DNA of 64,000 nucleotides from Enterococcus ureasiticus (GTDB lineage: Bacteria > Bacillota > Bacilli > Lactobacillales > Enterococcaceae). The stretch spans positions 332,623 to 396,622 of the forward strand of contig NZ_MIJZ01000014.1 of the NCBI RefSeq assembly GCF_001730285.1. Direction: 5' to 3'. The notes under the pieces were generated by a model. It worked only from the letters and a program-made list of their open reading frames with translations, was not told where the DNA came from and did not search any database. Numbering within the stretch: the stretch's first letter is position 1; each line of letters opens with the position of its first letter. Below, in pieces: positions 16,549-25,265 of this stretch. The position numbers were made by a program, and so were the translations under genes.

Positions 16549-17301
16549 TCACTCTTGATTCATTGATTTCGTCCAGAAATTGTCAGACAAACCTTGTTCC
16601 ATACCCAGAATAAATTTTTCTCGGATATCAGGATAGCTTTGTGCCAATCCACTTACCAGATGTTTGATTTCTTCTCGCTTGGTTTTCTTATCAACAGGAC
16701 AGGGATTGAAAATCACAGGCAATTCTTCTCGTTGAACAAACTGAATAATCTGTTTCTCTTCAAGGTAAAGTAATGGACGGATCAGCGTAATATCTGTTTT
16801 TGATAAATAGCTTAGTGGGTCAAAACTAGCCATTTGACCATGGAATAGAAAATTCATAAAATACGTTTCGATCGCATCATCCAAGTGATGGCCTAAAGCA
16901 ACTTTATTACAACCGACTTCTTTCGCTCGTTTATACAAAATTCCTCTACGTAGCTTGGCACATAACGAACAAGGTGAGCGTTCTTCCCGAATATCAAACA
17001 CAACTTGCGCAATATTTGTTGGCACAACATCCAATTCATACCCTAAGCCTGTCACAAATTCCTGTAATGGTGTGATATCCATCTCAAATCCCATTGCTAA
17101 GGTGATCGGCACGATTTCAAATTCAAAGCCTAACCGCTTTTGTTTGCTGATCATATCTAGAAAATACAATAAACTTGTACTATCTTTCCCACCACTCATT
17201 CCGATCGCCACTTTATCACCTGGCTGAATCATTTGATGATTCAAGACTGCACGACGAATCGGGTTATAATAGGTCTGATTGTCTTTCTTTTTAAAACTCA
17301 T
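16549..17301 (-). CDS. TtcA-type tRNA thiolase (PP-loop ATPase)
   Basis: A cytosolic PP-loop enzyme of 250 residues. It shows the ATP-pyrophosphatase loop MSGGKDST near 34, the Cys pair CSLC near 118 and HHLDDAIET, with a further Cys in FNPCPVDK, the pattern of TtcA, which thiolates cytidine 32 of some tRNAs using an iron-sulfur cluster. TilS is excluded by the Cys residues and lack of the TilS C-terminal domain. The gene precedes the Mn riboswitch unit and follows the LtaS-like gene with only 27 bases between, so it may share that transcript. Confidence 0.85.
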   Translation of the reverse strand: MSFKKKDNQTYYNPIRRAVLNHQMIQPGDKVAIGMSGGKDSTSLLYFLDMISKQKRLGFEFEIVPITLAMGFEMDITPLQEFVTGLGYELDVVPTNIAQVVFDIREERSPCSLCAKLRRGILYKRAKEVGCNKVALGHHLDDAIETYFMNFLFHGQMASFDPLSYLSKTDITLIRPLLYLEEKQIIQFVQREELPVIFNPCPVDKKTKREEIKHLVSGLAQSYPDIREKFILGMEQGLSDNFWTKSMNQE

Positions 17302-17328
17302 TGTATACTCCTTTTTTGCTCACTGAAT

Positions 17329-19167
17329 TTATTTGAAAAAATTGGTGTTCAAACTATAGCTTTCACCTGAAACAATGTCGTATTGAATCAAACGATAGTC
17401 TTCATATAATTCTTTTTGTGATTCATTCAATGATAATGTTTTGCTCCATTGGTTATCTTTATAATAGAAGCCTTTTTCAAATGCAGGAACTTGTTTTTCA
17501 AGCTCGGTCAATAATTGGTAGAATCCAGTCATTTGCATACCACTTTGATCAAATAGTGTTGGTGCAAAGTAAAATGGACTGCTAAGTGCATCATGGGTAT
17601 TTTTTCCACTTAACTTATCTTGATTGTCATACATTAAAAATTCCGTTTCATGCATCCGGACTTCATCGTTTTCTGCTTTGATTTCATCTGAATAGATACT
17701 TGGTAAATGATCTCCCCAGAAAACAACCAGCGTTCGCCGTTTTACATCTTTTAAAGCTGTCGTAAATTGTTTCAACGCTTCACTGCTGTACGCAACATCC
17801 TGCATATAGCTATCGATTGCTGTTTTATTGCCTAGACTTTGAGAAGAATAATCTGACTTAGTATATTTATCGCTATACGGCATATGCGTTTGCATCGTGA
17901 CTAAATGGACAAATTGTGGATCATCATCATTTTCTAGCAGATCCAACACTTCTTTGTAGGCGGATTCGTCCGAGATAAAAGGATTTTTTTGTAATTTTTC
18001 TTTATAAGTCATTGTGTCTTCGCTGATAAATTGATCAAAACCTACTGTTTTATAGACATCTTTGCGCTTATACATCGAAGTATTATAAGGATGAATAGCG
18101 GTTGCTTGATAGTCTTGCCCCTTTAGCAGTGAAACGATCGATGGAATTTCGGTCATTTTTGGAATCAGCATAGTATAAGGCGTTGTCATTTGCGGATTGA
18201 ACAACTCCATTGAAAAGCTAGTTAGTGCTTCAAATTCAATATTGGCCGTTCCACCACCGTAATTTTGTGATAACATCTTACCGCTATAAGTCGTTTTGGC
18301 TATGTCATAATAGTCTTTTAAAGGATCTTTATCAGCTGTTACACCTGTTAAATTCTGCGGATCAGAAAAACTTTCACTCATCACAAAAATAATGTTTGGT
18401 TGTTCTTCTTGTGAGCTAGTATTCGTCTCTTTTATCTTGTCAGTGTATTTATTGGTAATTTCTTCGATCGTTTTTTTAGAATAATTCTCTGGTTTATCCA
18501 TCGCTTCTACCTTTAAATTATATAAAAAACCACCCATAAATCCTGTGTTGTAGTAATTCATTTTTTGGCTGTAAGGAATCCACAGCGCCGTTCGATCATA
18601 AGCTTTTCTCAATAGATTATTTTGACTGTTAAAATTACTAACATAAATCAATAAAAGCAGTGTCAAAATGAAACCTGAGATACGAATAATTTGCATTTTT
18701 TTCGATAGCAGCCGACTTTTGTAGATTGCTCGCCCAAAGAAGAACAAACCAATGACTGCCACGAGTAGAATAAATAGGAATGGAATCGTTCCGATCATTT
18801 CTCTTAGTAAACCAAACTCAGTGATCATTTTTAAATCATCCGGATAAATTGGCTCCGAGCGGTAGAACATCTTTTGATAATCCGCGAACCCCAAAATACC
18901 GATCGTAATTGTGTAAAGTAAGCTTCCTAAAACGAGCGATCCTGCTAAACTACATAGAAATAGTAAAAATATCAATAAGACCAAGCTACCTAGAATAAAT
19001 TTTTCTGTATGCCATGAAAAAGCAAATTTAACTACTAAATCCAGTGATAATTCATTTTGGCACCATTGTAAATATAGATTGCTGATCAAAACTAACAACA
19101 GTAATCCTATCACGATCAGTGTATATTTAACTGGTTTTTTCTTGACTATCTGCAATTTTTTCTTCAC
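17329..19167 (-). CDS. LTA synthase-family sulfatase-fold membrane enzyme
   Basis: A polytopic membrane protein with an extracellular alkaline-phosphatase-fold domain, as in lipoteichoic acid synthase, which transfers glycerol phosphate from phosphatidylglycerol. Best start is GTG at 19167 after GGGAG, giving 612 residues. About five membrane helices fill residues 10-180. The catalytic domain has the metal motif MSESFSDPQNL, the nucleophile Thr in YGGGTANIEFEALTS, MQTHMPYSDKYT and FWGDHLPSI. The sequence differs from canonical LtaS around the nucleophile (usually GKTSD), so it may be a paralog, for example a primase-like or other phosphoglycerol transferase. It is followed by the ttcA-like gene. 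Confidence 0.82.
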   Translation of the reverse strand: MKKKLQIVKKKPVKYTLIVIGLLLLVLISNLYLQWCQNELSLDLVVKFAFSWHTEKFILGSLVLLIFLLFLCSLAGSLVLGSLLYTITIGILGFADYQKMFYRSEPIYPDDLKMITEFGLLREMIGTIPFLFILLVAVIGLFFFGRAIYKSRLLSKKMQIIRISGFILTLLLLIYVSNFNSQNNLLRKAYDRTALWIPYSQKMNYYNTGFMGGFLYNLKVEAMDKPENYSKKTIEEITNKYTDKIKETNTSSQEEQPNIIFVMSESFSDPQNLTGVTADKDPLKDYYDIAKTTYSGKMLSQNYGGGTANIEFEALTSFSMELFNPQMTTPYTMLIPKMTEIPSIVSLLKGQDYQATAIHPYNTSMYKRKDVYKTVGFDQFISEDTMTYKEKLQKNPFISDESAYKEVLDLLENDDDPQFVHLVTMQTHMPYSDKYTKSDYSSQSLGNKTAIDSYMQDVAYSSEALKQFTTALKDVKRRTLVVFWGDHLPSIYSDEIKAENDEVRMHETEFLMYDNQDKLSGKNTHDALSSPFYFAPTLFDQSGMQMTGFYQLLTELEKQVPAFEKGFYYKDNQWSKTLSLNESQKELYEDYRLIQYDIVSGESYSLNTNFFK

Positions 19168-19270
19168 AACATTCTCCCTTTTCTCTTTCCTTAATACGTC
19201 CCTTAATATTTTATGCTTAGACGAAAAAAAAGTAAAGCTCCTGCATTGAGAAGCTTTACGTTGCATTTGA

Positions 19271-20305
19271 TTATCTTTTGGCTGCTTTAAAAATTTCCTC
19301 GATCAGAACCATTACTTTACGAACTTCTTCATTTTTGACGACTGGTTCTGCTTGTTCTCGTACAACTTTATAGAAATTCTTATAGAATGTGTCATATTCA
19401 GCAGAAGCTTTTGGTAATGGTAAGGTCTCCGTTGCTTCTTCTGAGGGTGGCGCCATTGTTTTGGTTAAGCCGACCCCTGCTTGGATTGGTTTTGGTGCTT
19501 GGATATTTTTCTTCCCTGATTCGATGACCATTTCACCTGATAAATCCCAGTCATGAATGACAGCTGTTCCTTGTGTTCCTTTTAGATACCAGCGTGGGAG
19601 TTTAGTATAATTCGTTGTTCCAACTTCTATGATTGCGCGGACACCATTTTCAAAAATAATATACGTGATGAAGCCGTCATCTACTTCATCGCCAAGAATG
19701 TAGCTTAAATCGGCTGATACTTTTTCAATCCGACTATCAACTAAAAATAATAGCTGATCTAGTAAATGGACACCCCAGTCTAAAAGCATTCCACCGCCAT
19801 GTTTTAATTCATGGCGCCAATCACCAGGAATTCCGTTAGCGCCTTGTACACGAGTTTCGATTTGGAATAATTCTCCGATTTGTTGATTTTTATAGAGTTC
19901 TCGAGTGATTAGAAAATCTGGGTCCCAACGGCGGTTTTGGTGGACCATAAAGGTTTTGCTTGTTTCTTTGGCTACTTTTAATACGTCGTCTAATTCTTCT
20001 ACATTCATTGTGACTGGTTTTTCGCAGACAACGTGTTTTCCTGCTTTTAATGCTTGGATCGCTAAGTCTTTATGGGAGTCATTGGGTGTAGCGATCAAAA
20101 CAGCTTCGATGGTATCATCTGTTAGTACGTCTTCAAGTGAAGTGTATATTTTATGATTGTGTTGGCTGGAAATTTGTTGACGCTCGCCTGAAATATCGTA
20201 GGTTCCGACAACGTGGATTCGTTCGTTTTCGTTGGGCATAATGTTATGGATATGGTAAGAACCCATACCGCCGTAGCCGATTACGGCAAAGTTGATTGCT
20301 GTCAT
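19271..20305 (-). CDS. Gfo/Idh/MocA-family oxidoreductase (1)
   Basis: An NAD(P)-dependent sugar or inositol dehydrogenase, 344 residues from the ATG at 20305 (GAAAGGACT ribosome site; a longer frame upstream is not used). The N-terminal Rossmann fold shows FAVIGYGGMGSYH, and the signature EKP lies in HVVCEKPVTMN, where the Lys is catalytic. The C-terminal domain contains HGGGMLLDWGVHLLD, the expected substrate-side His region. It is the last gene of a cluster with ThuA, a sugar isomerase and a second dehydrogenase, pointing to oxidation of a glycoside or polyol. A 204-base gap with a hairpin repeat precedes it. Confidence 0.9.
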   Translation of the reverse strand: MTAINFAVIGYGGMGSYHIHNIMPNENERIHVVGTYDISGERQQISSQHNHKIYTSLEDVLTDDTIEAVLIATPNDSHKDLAIQALKAGKHVVCEKPVTMNVEELDDVLKVAKETSKTFMVHQNRRWDPDFLITRELYKNQQIGELFQIETRVQGANGIPGDWRHELKHGGGMLLDWGVHLLDQLLFLVDSRIEKVSADLSYILGDEVDDGFITYIIFENGVRAIIEVGTTNYTKLPRWYLKGTQGTAVIHDWDLSGEMVIESGKKNIQAPKPIQAGVGLTKTMAPPSEEATETLPLPKASAEYDTFYKNFYKVVREQAEPVVKNEEVRKVMVLIEEIFKAAKR

Positions 20306-20427
20306 TTTTTGAGTCCTTTCTATTATTGAGGATGATTGATTTTTGGTGGTGAAAGAGTTGGTCAGAAACTGTCGTATTCTTCTCTTTGACATCCAGCTTC
20401 ACGAACTAGCTCTTTCGGCAAATAGAC

Positions 20428-20466
20428 AAATTTTCTTCAAAGATAAAAAGCATCTTTGAAAAAATT
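20428..20466 (-). repeat. Hairpin repeat, copy 3 of a small family
   Basis: Arms AAATTTTCTTCAAAGAT / ATCTTTGAAAAAATTT around a short loop, followed on the minus strand by GTCTATTTGCCG and CTAGTTCGTGAAGC. Layout and flanks match the two copies at 22273-22312 and 22450-22487, but the stem sequence differs. Confidence 0.55.
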
Positions 20467-20509
20467 TCCTAATTTGCTCAAGAGCTGAACGAGTTCGTTC
20501 AGCTTTTGA

Positions 20510-21478
20510 TTACACCCACCACATTTCCGTAGGTTGTTCTTTGATCATAATACTTTTCAAATTAGTAATCGCTCTGTTCAAACCTTCTTCTGTCGACATG
20601 ATCGGGTCTTCATGTTCAATACTTAAAACGTAATCGTATCCGTAAATTCTAAGTGCACTAATAATATCTGACCAGACTTTTAAATCATGGCCGCATCCAA
20701 CTGAACGGAACGTCCATGCGCGGGTTTTAACATTTCCATATGGTTGCATATCCGTCAGTCCGTGCATATTGATGTTGTCTTGATCTAAATACGTATCTTT
20801 TGCGTGAAAATGGTGGATCGCACCTGCTTCACCTAAAATTTTAACTGCTGCAACTGGATCAATGCCTTGCCACCATAAATGACTTGGATCTAAATTACAG
20901 CCGATTGCGTTGCCCGTTGCTTCACGGAGTTTCAACATTGTATAAGGTGTATGACATAAGAAGCCGCCATGCAGTTCGATCCCGATTTTCACCCCTGCAT
21001 CTTCTGCGATCGTATTGATATTTTTCCAATAAGGGATCAATTTCTTTTCCCATTGGTAATTGTAGTTATCATCATATTCAGTTGGCCAAGGCAAAACAGG
21101 CCAATTGACTTGTGTATCTGTTGGGTTTCCTCCTGAAACACCAGAAAAACCATTGACTACTGATACATTCATTAAAGAAGCTAACTTGATTGTTTTTTGT
21201 AATAGTTGGTCTGCTTCTTGGGCGGTTTCTTTTAATGGAGAAATCGGATTATTATGACAGCTCAATGCACTGATCGTTAACCCTTTATCAGCCAGTTTTG
21301 CTAAATACTCTTTTCTAGCGTCAGAACTTGCTAATAATTTATCAATATCTAAATGTGCATTTCCAGGAGAACCACCTGTTCCGATTTCAACTGCTTCTAA
21401 TCCTGCTTTTGAGACTGTATCGATCATTTCTTCAAAACTTAAATTATTGAATAATGGAGTAAATACACCTAATTTCAT
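20510..21478 (-). CDS. Sugar phosphate isomerase/epimerase (TIM barrel)
   Basis: A xylose-isomerase-like TIM-barrel enzyme of 322 residues, probably cytosolic and metal-dependent. Metal-ligand patterns are visible in GIELHGGF (Glu), [12 protein letters not shown] (Asp/His), HFHAKDTY (His/Asp) and LSIEHEDP (Glu), as in IolE/IolH-type and related epimerases. Its first four bases overlap the end of the thuA-like gene (ATGA), so the two are translationally coupled. With neighbouring Gfo/Idh/MocA dehydrogenases this is the common set for keto-glycoside or inositol-like sugar conversion. The exact substrate is unknown. Confidence 0.88.
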   Translation of the reverse strand: MKLGVFTPLFNNLSFEEMIDTVSKAGLEAVEIGTGGSPGNAHLDIDKLLASSDARKEYLAKLADKGLTISALSCHNNPISPLKETAQEADQLLQKTIKLASLMNVSVVNGFSGVSGGNPTDTQVNWPVLPWPTEYDDNYNYQWEKKLIPYWKNINTIAEDAGVKIGIELHGGFLCHTPYTMLKLREATGNAIGCNLDPSHLWWQGIDPVAAVKILGEAGAIHHFHAKDTYLDQDNINMHGLTDMQPYGNVKTRAWTFRSVGCGHDLKVWSDIISALRIYGYDYVLSIEHEDPIMSTEEGLNRAITNLKSIMIKEQPTEMWWV

Positions 21479-22212
21479 TGTTTAGTTCCTTTCTCGTTCG
21501 TAATAGATTCTAAAGGTTCGTGATGCCCGTAATTTGGATAAGCATTTTGTGTTGGTTGACACCAACAAACGCCGTTTTTAATGACTTTTTGGATCTCTTT
21601 ATTATAATAAGAAGGATACGTTTCATGTCCTGGTTGAAAATAAAAGATTTTTCCATTGCCACGATGATAGGTACAACCACTACGGAAGACTTCTCCGCCA
21701 GGATACCAGCTAATAAAAATCAAGTCATCTGGTGTTGGGATATCAAAATGTTCGCCGTACATTTCTTCTTTTTCTAGTTCAATGTACTCGCCGATTCCTT
21801 CGACAATCGGATGACTTGGCGCAACGGTCCATATGCGGCAATGTTCTTCAGCTTCTCGCCATTTTAAATCGCAAGATGTGCCCATTAGTTTCATAAAAAT
21901 CTTTGACATATGGCCTGAATGAAGTACGACTAATCCCATTCCTTCTAACACACATTGATAGACACGTTGAACGATTTCATCCGATACTTCTTGATGCGCG
22001 ACATGTCCCCACCAAATCAACACATCGGTATTCGCTAGAACCTCTTCTGTTAAACCATGTTCTGGTTCGTCTAAAGTTGCCGTTCGAACCGAAAAATCAT
22101 CTTCTTTTAAAAATCGAGCAATTTGTTGATGAATGCCGTCTGGGTATACTTTTTTTACAGCTTCATCTGTTTTCTCATGACGGAATTCATTCCATACTGT
22201 GACTTGGATCAT
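21475..22212 (-). CDS. ThuA-like protein (trehalose utilisation family)
   Basis: A 245-residue protein of the ThuA family with a class I glutamine-amidotransferase-like fold. It shows [43 protein letters not shown] and [13 protein letters not shown], the usual order of ThuA motifs. ThuA in rhizobia takes part in a keto-trehalose pathway with ThuB, a Gfo/Idh/MocA dehydrogenase, and here two such dehydrogenases are adjacent. No signal peptide. The stop overlaps the isomerase start by 4 bases. The 319-base gap upstream is filled by two hairpin repeats. Confidence 0.88.
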   Translation of the reverse strand: MIQVTVWNEFRHEKTDEAVKKVYPDGIHQQIARFLKEDDFSVRTATLDEPEHGLTEEVLANTDVLIWWGHVAHQEVSDEIVQRVYQCVLEGMGLVVLHSGHMSKIFMKLMGTSCDLKWREAEEHCRIWTVAPSHPIVEGIGEYIELEKEEMYGEHFDIPTPDDLIFISWYPGGEVFRSGCTYHRGNGKIFYFQPGHETYPSYYNKEIQKVIKNGVCWCQPTQNAYPNYGHHEPLESITNEKGTKQ

Positions 22213-22272
22213 TATTTTTCCTCCCTAATTTAAAAGCGTATCGGGCTCGTTTAGTCTCGACTGAAAAATAGG

Positions 22273-22312
22273 AAATTATGACTGAGGCGCTTTTTGCCTC
22301 ATTCATAATTTA
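22273..22312 (-). repeat. Hairpin repeat, copy 1
   Basis: Outer arms AAATTATGA / TCATAATTT and inner stem TGAGGC / GCCTCA. Flanks on the minus strand are AAAAAAGATAA before and CCTATTTTTC after. The repeat unit with copy 2 forms a tandem duplication of roughly 180 bases that also includes ATTATCTAGCTTCA at about 22388 and 22513. Confidence 0.65.
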
Positions 22313-22449
22313 TCTTTTTTCGAGACCTTCAATCCTTAGAGCTTTAGCTCTTAGGAATTGATGTGATCGAAGCAAAGCGTAGTACTAGCCCGTGAAGCTA
22401 GATAATTTAAAAGCTGAATGGGCCGTTTAGCATTGACGAAAAATAGGAA

Positions 22450-22487
22450 AACATGACTGTGACGTTTTTTGTCACATTCAGGTTTTA
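22450..22487 (-). repeat. Hairpin repeat, copy 2
   Basis: Same design as copy 1 but with the inner stem TGTGAC / GTCACA and outer arms AAAAC / GTTTT. The paired changes between copies 1 and 2 keep the stem intact, which suggests selection for structure. Confidence 0.65.
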
Positions 22488-22531
22488 TCTTTTTTCCGAG
22501 ATGCTGGCTCATGAAGCTAGATAATCTTGAT

Positions 22532-23608
22532 TTAATTGAAAAATACAGGTTGATTCGTTTCAGATGCTTTGTAAATGGCTTCAAGAATTTCTGTTACAAC
22601 TAAAGCTTGTTCTGGTTTAACAATCGGTTCTGTGTCATTGATGATTGCATCGATCCATGATTGTGCTTCTAAAACTTCCGGTTTGTCGCCAGCGCCATCG
22701 TAAAAATCAACACCACCAGGTTCTAATTCGATTTTTTTCTCAAAAAGTGTGTTGTGGTCTTCTCCATTAATGGTTAAGCCATTATTCATATCAGCTCCAC
22801 CTTTCGTACCGTGAAGAGTCGTTTTGGCTTCTTTTACATCTAAACTATTCAATGCCCAGCTAGATTCTAAAAAAATCGTTGCGCCGTTTTCCATCATGAT
22901 AAAACCAAATGCTGAATCTTCGACGGTGAACTTTTTGGGGTCCCAAGAGCCCCAAGCATTGGCTGCATTATTAGTCTCAGCTAATTTATGATAGGCTTTT
23001 CCTACTACATATTTCGGTTTGTAATTGTCCATCATCCATAACGTCAAATCCAAGGCATGCGTGCCGATATCAATCAATGGTCCACCACCTTGTGCTTCTT
23101 CATCGAGAAAAACACCCCAAGTTGGCACTGCACGACGACGAATGGCATGAGCTTTGGCGAAGTAAACTTCACCTAACTCACCTTCTTCACAAACCTCATG
23201 TAAATAAGTCGAATCTTTCCGGAAACGATTTTGATAGCCAATCGTTAATTTTTTTCCTGTTTTATTTGCTGCTTCGATCATACTGCGTGCTTCAGCAGAT
23301 GTTTTTGCCATTGGTTTTTCACACATCACATGACAGTCTGCCTCCATTGCTGCGATCGATAGTTCTGCATGCGAGCTATTTGGTGTACAAACATGAACCA
23401 CATCCAAGTCCATTTCTTCAAGCATCTCTTGATAATTTGTAAATGTTTTCGCTGTCAACGTTCCATAATGCATTTTTGCTTCTTCTGCTCGTTCACTGAT
23501 CAAGTCACAAAAAGCAACCATTTCTACTTCTTTTACTTGTGCAAGTGCCGGTAAATGTTTGCCATTAGCAATTCCGCCGCAACCAATAATTCCTACTTTC
23601 AACGTCAT
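22532..23608 (-). CDS. Gfo/Idh/MocA-family oxidoreductase (2)
   Basis: Second NAD(P)-dependent sugar dehydrogenase of the cluster, 358 residues from the ATG at 23608 (GGAGG 8 bases before; the TTG codon just upstream is not the start). It has the Rossmann motif GIIGCGGIANGKH, the catalytic EKP in HVMCEKPMAK and GGGPLIDIGTHALDLTLW in the C-terminal domain. It is the first gene of the cluster, preceded by a possible operator at 23643-23666. The two dehydrogenases differ strongly and probably oxidise and reduce different positions of one sugar. Confidence 0.92.
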   Translation of the reverse strand: MTLKVGIIGCGGIANGKHLPALAQVKEVEMVAFCDLISERAEEAKMHYGTLTAKTFTNYQEMLEEMDLDVVHVCTPNSSHAELSIAAMEADCHVMCEKPMAKTSAEARSMIEAANKTGKKLTIGYQNRFRKDSTYLHEVCEEGELGEVYFAKAHAIRRRAVPTWGVFLDEEAQGGGPLIDIGTHALDLTLWMMDNYKPKYVVGKAYHKLAETNNAANAWGSWDPKKFTVEDSAFGFIMMENGATIFLESSWALNSLDVKEAKTTLHGTKGGADMNNGLTINGEDHNTLFEKKIELEPGGVDFYDGAGDKPEVLEAQSWIDAIINDTEPIVKPEQALVVTEILEAIYKASETNQPVFFN

Positions 23609-23642
23609 CAAAAAACCTCCAGTAATCTACTCATATTATTTT

Positions 23643-23666
23643 GTGGAAAAAATAAAACGGTTCCAC
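23643..23666. promoter_or_regulatory. Inverted repeat upstream of the sugar-dehydrogenase cluster
   Basis: GTGGAA and TTCCAC arms separated by 12 bases with a central AAACGG, about 35 bases before the first start codon of the cluster. It could be an operator for a LacI-type regulator. A -10-like TATAGT lies nearby on the minus strand (about 23687). Confidence 0.35.
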
Positions 23667-23784
23667 TTCTACACTCTTACTATACAAAATTATGAAAGAG
23701 CTTTCTTCCTAGATTTCGGTTGGAAAGTTCCCGGATATTGCTGTGAATCACTGCGACTGGCTTCGCCAGAGCAGATGATGAACA

Positions 23785-24350
23785 GTACTTGGCGACCAGC
23801 GGGAGAGAAGTTTCATTACTTGTGAATCACCAAACGCCTTATTCCAAACTGATTTTAAACAGTTCTTAACAACCAGCGGGAGAGAAGTTTCATTACTTGT
23901 GAATCACCAAACGCCTTATTCCAAACTGATTTTAAACAGTTCTTAACAACCAGCGGGAGAGAAGTTTCATTACTTGTGAATCACCAAACGCCTTATTCCA
24001 AACTGATTTTAAACAGTTCTTAACAACCAGCGGGAGAGAAGTTTCATTACTTGTGAATCACCAAACGCCTTATTCCAAACTGATCTTACACAGTTCTTAA
24101 CAACCAACGGAAGAGAAGTTTCATTCCTTATGCATCACCAAACGCCTTATTCCAAACTGATTTTAAACAGTTCTTAACAACCAACGGAAGAGAAGTTTCA
24201 TTCCTTATGCATCACCAAACGCCTTATTCCAAACTGATCTTACACAGTTCTTAACAACCAACGGAAGAGAAGTTTCATTACTTATGCATCACCAAACGCC
24301 TTACTCCAAACTAGTCTTAAACAGTTCTTAACAATCACCGGAAAGAAGTT
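23785..24350. repeat. 77-bp tandem repeat array (about 7.2 copies)
   Basis: The landmark CCAGCGGGAG (or CCAACGGAAG) recurs exactly every 77 bases at 23796, 23873, 23950, 24027, 24104, 24181, 24258 and, degenerate, 24335. Copies 1-4 are almost identical; copies 5-7 are a second subtype with CTTATGCATC in place of CTTGTGAATC. Each unit contains two small inverted repeats (AAGT...ACTT; AACTG...CAGTT). The period is not a multiple of three and no frame stays open, so it is not coding. The first unit is joined to a piece of the dispersed repeat also found at 2491 and 62178. It lies downstream of the rpsN unit. Confidence 0.95.
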
Positions 24351-24435
24351 TCGATCATGCCAAATTAATCACACCATAGAAATAGAAACGGAGCAGCATA
24401 AATAAAAAAAACTTTACAAGCCTAATAACCTCAAC

Positions 24436-24473
24436 AAAAAAAGCCCTTCCCTTCTATACTAAAAAGGAAGAAC
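24436..24473 (-). terminator. Terminator of the rpsN unit
   Basis: Minus-strand stem GTTCTTCC / GGAAGGGC followed by seven T, 30 bases past the stop of the small gene at 24503. Confidence 0.7.
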
Positions 24474-24502
24474 TTTATTCTCTACTTTTAAAAATGATAC
24501 AC

Positions 24503-24643
24503 TCAGCCAACACTACCAGAAGCCATCACTCGATGTCTTTGCTCCCGTTTATATTGTTGAATGATTTTCAATGCTCGTTTTCTTGTTTTTCGATTCGTAC
24601 ACTTTAATCGTCTGCGTGCACTTGAAAGATCTTGTTTCTCCAT
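24503..24643 (-). CDS. Small basic protein of the 'putative metal homeostasis' type (46 aa)
   Basis: A 46-codon gene (MEKQDLSSARRRLKCTNRKT... ending ASGSVG) with AAGAGGTG before the ATG. It is very basic (Lys/Arg-rich) and resembles the very small proteins annotated as putative metal homeostasis proteins in lactobacilli and enterococci, which share the pattern EK-DLS-A-RRLK then KTRKRALKII. It follows rpsN by 46 bases on the same transcript, under the same Zur-type operator, so a role in zinc limitation is inferred. The basic composition could also mean ribosome or RNA binding. Confidence 0.7.
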   Translation of the reverse strand: MEKQDLSSARRRLKCTNRKTRKRALKIIQQYKREQRHRVMASGSVG

Positions 24644-24689
24644 CAAATCACCTCTTTGCATCTGTTTGTCGGTTACTTATTCTTACTGA

Positions 24690-24959
24690 TTACCAGCTTG
24701 CTTTGTGTACACCAGGAATTTGTCCTTGATGTGCTAAAGTTCTAAAATTGATTCGTGACATGCCGAATTTACGTATGTATCCTCTTGGTCGTCCATCGAT
24801 CAAATCGCGATTTTTTAAGCGATTTGGGTTTGAATCTTTTGGTAATTTTGCTAAAGCTTCATAGTCTTTATTCGCTTTTAACTCAATGCGTTGTTCAGCG
24901 TATTTTTCAATTAGCGCTTGTTGATGCTTTGCTTTGGCAATTTTTGATTTTTTAGCCAT
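24690..24959 (-). CDS. rpsN: 30S ribosomal protein S14, zinc-independent paralog
   Basis: An 89-residue S14 with the conserved C-terminus [38 protein letters not shown] sequence. It has no cysteine at all, so it belongs to the C-minus form that lacks the zinc ribbon. In Bacillus the C-minus S14 replaces the zinc-containing S14 when zinc is scarce and is repressed by Zur. A Zur-box-like palindrome lies at 24977-24997 between promoter and ribosome site, which supports the same logic here. GGGAGGTGG precedes the ATG. Confidence 0.95.
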   Translation of the reverse strand: MAKKSKIAKAKHQQALIEKYAEQRIELKANKDYEALAKLPKDSNPNRLKNRDLIDGRPRGYIRKFGMSRINFRTLAHQGQIPGVHKASW

Positions 24960-24976
24960 ATTTTTCCACCTCCCAC

Positions 24977-24997
24977 AAAACGTAATGATTACTATTT
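24977..24997. promoter_or_regulatory. Zur-box-like operator
   Basis: The sequence around CGTAATGATTAC matches the Firmicute Zur box (TCGTAATnATTACGA core) with one mismatch in each outer arm. It lies just downstream of a minus-strand promoter (-35 TTGCAT 25031-25036, 17 bases, -10 TAGCAT 25008-25013) and 18 bases before the rpsN start, so Zur with zinc would block transcription. Confidence 0.8.
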
Positions 24998-25059
24998 GAC
25001 AGATGTAATGCTAACATCAACTAACATAAAATGCAAGTATTCTTCTTTATTTCATATCC

Positions 25060-25160
25060 GATATATATCCTTTTGAACTGACTGTTTTAATAATTCTTGA
25101 CTTCATCGAATTTTATTGCGTTAATGGAAAACGACATTAGCTGAAGATATGTATCTATAG
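25060..25160 (-). pseudogene. Remnant of a winged-helix regulator C-terminus
   Basis: Minus-strand translation gives NSMKSRIIKTVSSKGYIS, which aligns with NSMKPRFIKTIRSKGYMF at the end of the intact regulator 25266-25952. Upstream the frame holds stops, and only about 100 bases are recognisable. It lies past the terminator of the intact gene. This is a decayed partial duplicate. Confidence 0.75.
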
Positions 25161-25164
25161 TTCA

Positions 25165-25225
25165 AAAAAATAAAAGCAAGAGAACGATGTTTTATAACAC
25201 AGTTCCGCTTGCTTTTATTTTTTTG
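25165..25225. terminator. Bidirectional terminator
   Basis: Arms AATAAAAGCAAG / CTTGCTTTTATT with T runs on both strands, between the intact regulator gene and its decayed copy. Confidence 0.85.
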
Positions 25226-25265
25226 TTAACGCAGAATTTTTTCCATCTAATGCTGGATTATAAAA

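Noticed and set aside
23785..24350. CRISPR array
   Set aside because: The 77-bp units are directly adjacent with no variable spacers, and no cas genes are in the window.
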